Below the pieces are notes generated by a model that was not told where the DNA came from, did no database searches, and saw only the letters and a list, made by a program, of their open reading frames with translations. Position numbers and translations under genes: made by a program. A stretch of 16,239 nucleotides of DNA from JAJYLM01 sp964547905 (lineage in GTDB: Bacteria; JAMCPX01): contig CAZJPN010000028.1 of NCBI GenBank assembly GCA_964547905.1, forward strand, positions 1 through 16,239, in the 5' to 3' direction. Positions 13,955 through 16,239 of this stretch are shown piece by piece (the stretch's first letter is position 1; every line of letters starts with the position of its first letter).

Positions 13955-14902
13955 TTAACCCCACAGTCCTAAGATCATATGCGAGGCAGTTGGCGATTTC
14001 ACTTCTCGAGTACTCCCTGGTGTTAGCTTTGCTAACCCAACCTGTGAAAGTGTCTTCTTGAATGCCAACCAACGAAATAGCTTTGGCTTCTTTTTTTGCT
14101 CAACGAGGATAAAAAACCTGGGGGTTTTTATATTTGACAATTGATATTTCTTGGAAATCCGAACAACACGACAAGGAGGATAAACCTTGCCGTTCCATAT
14201 GAGAATCATCAGATCCCCTTTTTGTACCGTACGGGTAAAGGGAGAATTACCTTGCCACCGAATAGAGTTTACTTCGTGTCTCCGTTTGTCTTTTATTTCC
14301 TTGACCGCTTTTTCGGATTCTCGTTCGGATATCCGCTCTTCTTCTTCGGAAAGTTTAACATCTTCGATCCCATTAAGCCAAAGTCTTGAGTATGCTGGAA
14401 CAACTTCCTTTGTGTGTTGTCTATGATTACCTCCATCGCTAAACTCTGGTGGTCTGTATTGTTGCTTGCGTAATTTTAAGTATTCTGGAGTGATCGGTTC
14501 GACTTGAATAGACTTGATAAATCCACGTGCACTCTTAAGAACAGTTGGTTCTTGAGTAACAACACCCGCTTCAACAAGTGCGTTCTGGGAATGAATGGAC
14601 AGATTCCCAGAACTGATAACTGCCGTCTTGTCGAAGAGGTAAACCTTAGCATGGAGATTAGCACAACTAAAGGCTTCTACCCCTGACTCGATGTATTTTT
14701 CTACTTCGAAAGGGTTGGTTTGACCACTCTTCACTGCCTGCGAACTCATATCCACAACGAGAGTATCGCCCTTTCCGAGGGAAATGAGTTTACTTGCACC
14801 ACTACCTAGATATGCTACAGCAATATCTTTTCTCTTCGACCTCTTGGCTAAGCCCTTGATTTTTCCCCAAAGCTCAGATTGTAGGAACGTGGTTGTCTTC
14901 AT
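13955..14902 (-). CDS. PLD-family nuclease-like protein with possible PUA/EVE-like C-terminal domain
   Basis: The 315-residue protein has one HKD motif, H84-x-K86-x4-D91 in NLHAKVYLFD, followed by SSGNLS (97-102) in the usual place. A single HKD resembles the Nuc/BfiI type of phospholipase-D nucleases, which dimerise to build one active site. A charged coiled linker (184-210) leads into a beta-rich segment at about 209-300 with SIRWQGNSPF, KGDLMILIWNG (228-238) and YPPCRVVRI (241-249), a pattern I associate with PUA/EVE-like reader folds. That assignment is inference. AGGAGATC precedes the ATG. Gaps are 55 bases upstream and 74 downstream, consistent with an operon. The nuclease is cytoplasmic, with no signal or TM segment. 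Confidence 0.78.
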   Translation of the reverse strand: MKTTTFLQSELWGKIKGLAKRSKRKDIAVAYLGSGASKLISLGKGDTLVVDMSSQAVKSGQTNPFEVEKYIESGVEAFSCANLHAKVYLFDKTAVISSGNLSIHSQNALVEAGVVTQEPTVLKSARGFIKSIQVEPITPEYLKLRKQQYRPPEFSDGGNHRQHTKEVVPAYSRLWLNGIEDVKLSEEEERISERESEKAVKEIKDKRRHEVNSIRWQGNSPFTRTVQKGDLMILIWNGKVYPPCRVVRISKKYQLSNIKTPRFFILVEQKKKPKLFRWLAFKKTLSQVGLAKLTPGSTREVKSPTASHMILGLWG

Positions 14903-14957
14903 GATCTCCTATGGGCACTGGAGGGCGGTCTATTTCTGTTTGCATATATGCCACTTT

Positions 14958-15521
14958 TCATGTCACCTTTAGCCCGTTATTTTCATTATGATTTGGACGT
15001 ATGTCGTTTACGTTTTGTTGTGTGCTGTATTTTATTCCCCTTGACATCATTTTATTCAACGAGTTATTCAAAGCTTCTCCAACCAACTCTTTAGTGACAG
15101 GATCATGAGAATTAATTTTGAGAATCTTCTTTTCCTTTAAATTACCGCTTTTATCAAAACTTCGGACTATAAGCTCAAGAGGAGCGGTGCGATCATCTCC
15201 GAGTTTAATGCCCACAGATCGTGCTTTGATGATTGCAGTAACCAAGTTAATAACACTGGCGATCAAAGTTATACCTGCAGCTCCTAATGACAAATAAATG
15301 AGCAATTCGGGACCGCTTTCATGTTTCTGAAAAGAAATTTCAGCATAAGGATGAGAACGGATATATTCATCAATGATTCGATATGCTATAGGCGAATGTT
15401 CACGGTGATAACAACCGGCTGTGACTCTTACATTGATTGAAACTGATACACCCTCGCCTTTCTCTGGCGAAGAAGCCTCAAATTTTTTAATGCGATGACG
15501 AAATTCATTTTCCCAAATCAT
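14958..15521 (-). CDS. Single-pass membrane protein of unknown function
   Basis: The 187-residue protein has a soluble N-terminal part with a beta strand (VSVSINVRVTAG) and an amphipathic helix (AYRIIDEYIRSH). One hydrophobic segment follows at about 72-99 (LLIYLSLGAAGITLIASVIN and on), then basic residues, then a strand PLELIVRSFDKSG and a helical tail. I do not recognise a named family. The architecture (short soluble domain, one Gly/Ala-rich TM helix, short strand-rich tail) recalls small conserved components found beside effectors in bacterial conflict systems, but this is analogy only. Its ATG overlaps the stop of the upstream restriction-gene remnant (ATGA), and AAAAGGAGAAGG serves as ribosome site, so translation is coupled. 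The PLD gene follows by 55 bases. Confidence 0.6.
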   Translation of the reverse strand: MIWENEFRHRIKKFEASSPEKGEGVSVSINVRVTAGCYHREHSPIAYRIIDEYIRSHPYAEISFQKHESGPELLIYLSLGAAGITLIASVINLVTAIIKARSVGIKLGDDRTAPLELIVRSFDKSGNLKEKKILKINSHDPVTKELVGEALNNSLNKMMSRGIKYSTQQNVNDIRPNHNENNGLKVT

Positions 15522-15619
15522 ACCTTCTCCTTTTTATAGATGGATGATTCCTTGTTTCTTTCAAACCGTTCTATGAGTTCGGATACTTGTTGGGGAAGTT
15601 GGGTGTCCATGAATTTCAT
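15518..15619 (-). pseudogene. N-terminal remnant resembling a type IIG restriction-modification / N6-adenine methylase protein
   Basis: The frame from ATG 15619 (or ATG 15610) encodes MDTQLPQQVSELIERFERNK and then ten more residues to a TGA at 15518-15520. From memory, this opening is characteristic of large class IIG or Eco57I-like restriction-methylase proteins, which continue with YNE-x-QVRREFIDPFF and a nuclease domain. Here it breaks off after about 30 residues, exactly where the TM protein begins. It is therefore a truncated leftover, now acting at most as a leader peptide coupled to the next gene. The frame extends back to 15778, but those codons are dispersed-repeat sequence, not protein. 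Confidence 0.55.
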
Positions 15620-15654
15620 ATAACAAAATATTGATGGTTTTTCTATAAGAATAA

Positions 15655-15765
15655 AGAGCAAAGGGCAGGTGTAACACCTGCCCCTACGGTTTATAGGATT
15701 AAAGAATAGATTCTTCGCTACGCTCAGAATGACAAAAAAGCAATGGGTGACCCTATGGTTCCAAA
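15655..15765. repeat. Dispersed intergenic repeat with perfect hairpin
   Basis: GGGCAGGTG (15663-15671) pairs perfectly with CACCTGCCC (15675-15683) around a TAA loop. About 30 bases later ATTCTTCGCTACGCTCAGAA (15710-15729) gives, on the minus strand, the familiar TTCTGAGCGTAGCGAAGAAT repeat, seen in intergenic regions of many bacterial genomes and mistranslated as SVAKNL. It forms the region just upstream of the defence-like block and may mark its boundary. Confidence 0.65.
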
Positions 15766-15816
15766 ACTGCCTGAACATATTCAGATTTCACCTATCCCCC
15801 ACCCAGTAGTGGAAGT

Positions 15817-16239
15817 TTACTTATTTCCATTTAACAGTATCCTGTTAGCAGCCCACAATCCTGTTTCTGCGGCACCATCGGTGTATGGCATTCCCATGTA
15901 GTCACCGGCCAGAATAACCCTTTTTGAAGACGACAATGATGCCCTGTACTCGGCGATATTTTTACTTCTTCCGACAGGCGATCTGGGTTCAGCCTCCTGC
16001 CACCTAAAAAGACGGTAAAAGAGCATATTATTTATGCCTGGAAAGTATTTTTCGGCTTCAGCAATTACCCTTGTCATGATTTCGTCATCAGGTTTGAAAA
16101 GTAATTGTGTTCCCGCATTGTCCGATATCATGACGTCGAGAAGTTCTCCCTTTTCGACTCTCTCTTTACCTTTTTCTGATTCGATTCCAATCGCTGCGAC
16201 CACGTCTCTTTCCTTGCGGGGAACAAGAAAACCGTAAAC
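15817..16239 (-). CDS. C-terminal part of a flavin amine oxidase / protoporphyrinogen oxidase-like protein (cut by window end)
   Basis: The frame runs in from the right edge, so only about 140 C-terminal residues are present. The GTG at 16203 is internal, not the start. GFLVPRKERDVVAAIGIESEK, split across that point, is the substrate-domain strand pair common in HemG/HemY and related amine oxidases. The end VILAGDYMGMPYTDGAAETG is the conserved C-terminal FAD-binding segment, followed by LWAANRILL. The N-terminal dinucleotide-binding motif must lie outside the window. Heme synthesis, carotenoid or hopanoid desaturation, or a general oxidase role cannot be separated from this part alone. It stops 38 bases before the longest frame of the repeat region and belongs to a separate unit. 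Confidence 0.85.
   Translation of the reverse strand, partial: VYGFLVPRKERDVVAAIGIESEKGKERVEKGELLDVMISDNAGTQLLFKPDDEIMTRVIAEAEKYFPGINNMLFYRLFRWQEAEPRSPVGRSKNIAEYRASLSSSKRVILAGDYMGMPYTDGAAETGLWAANRILLNGNK

Noticed and set aside
15620..15778. Upstream extension of the restriction-gene remnant to an 86-residue protein
   Set aside because: The added codons translate a dispersed intergenic repeat and a perfect hairpin, including the familiar SVAKNL artefact, and have no ribosome site.

Overview
The window looks like a chromosomal segment of a moderate-GC (low-to-mid 40s % by eye, not computed) anaerobic or microaerophilic bacterium. Bacteriohemerythrin, a fused MsrA/MsrB, a DUF134 regulator, an AMMECR1 protein and many short dispersed intergenic hairpins would suit an uncultured Nitrospirota or Desulfobacterota lineage. 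That placement is inference from gene content only. No rRNA, tRNA, CRISPR array or intact insertion sequence was seen.

Left part (1-5155): the tail of an unknown gene is followed by a C-terminal fragment of a SAM methyltransferase. Then come three collinear plus-strand genes (Nudix hydrolase, AMMECR1/AmrA, exported MsrA-MsrB fusion), closed by a 30-bp palindromic terminator. On the minus strand lies a two-gene operon: a DUF134 DNA-binding protein with a zinc ribbon, and a secreted Gly/Met-rich OB-fold-like protein. A near-consensus promoter drives it, with a 24-bp palindrome over the spacer and -10. A plus-strand aldo/keto reductase follows.

Middle (5237-11345): a minus-strand pair consists of a class III aminotransferase and a kinase-fold protein (DUF6206-like). 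Next are a plus-strand bacteriohemerythrin, a minus-strand amidohydrolase-2 family hydrolase, and about 400 bp of non-coding repeat mosaic. A KdpD-like protein has the KdpD, USP, DUF4118 and GAF regions but stops before the histidine kinase core. No kdpFABC or kdpE is present.

Right part (11379-15619): an accessory, defence-like minus-strand block. In transcription order it holds an N-terminal remnant resembling a type IIG restriction-modification protein, overlapped by ATGA with a one-TM protein; a single-HKD PLD nuclease with a possible PUA/EVE-like C-terminal domain; a PD-(D/E)XK (NucS/DUF91-like)-DUF5655 protein; and an AlbA_2/Schlafen-type ATPase with a C-terminal winged helix. The last gene carries three perfect 11-bp tandem repeats before its HTH, a possible phase-variation switch. 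Its leader and first codons recur in degraded form just downstream, and the core of that leader also occurs near position 160. This block is the best candidate for an undescribed system. The window ends in the C-terminus of a flavin amine oxidase or protoporphyrinogen oxidase-like protein, cut by the window edge.
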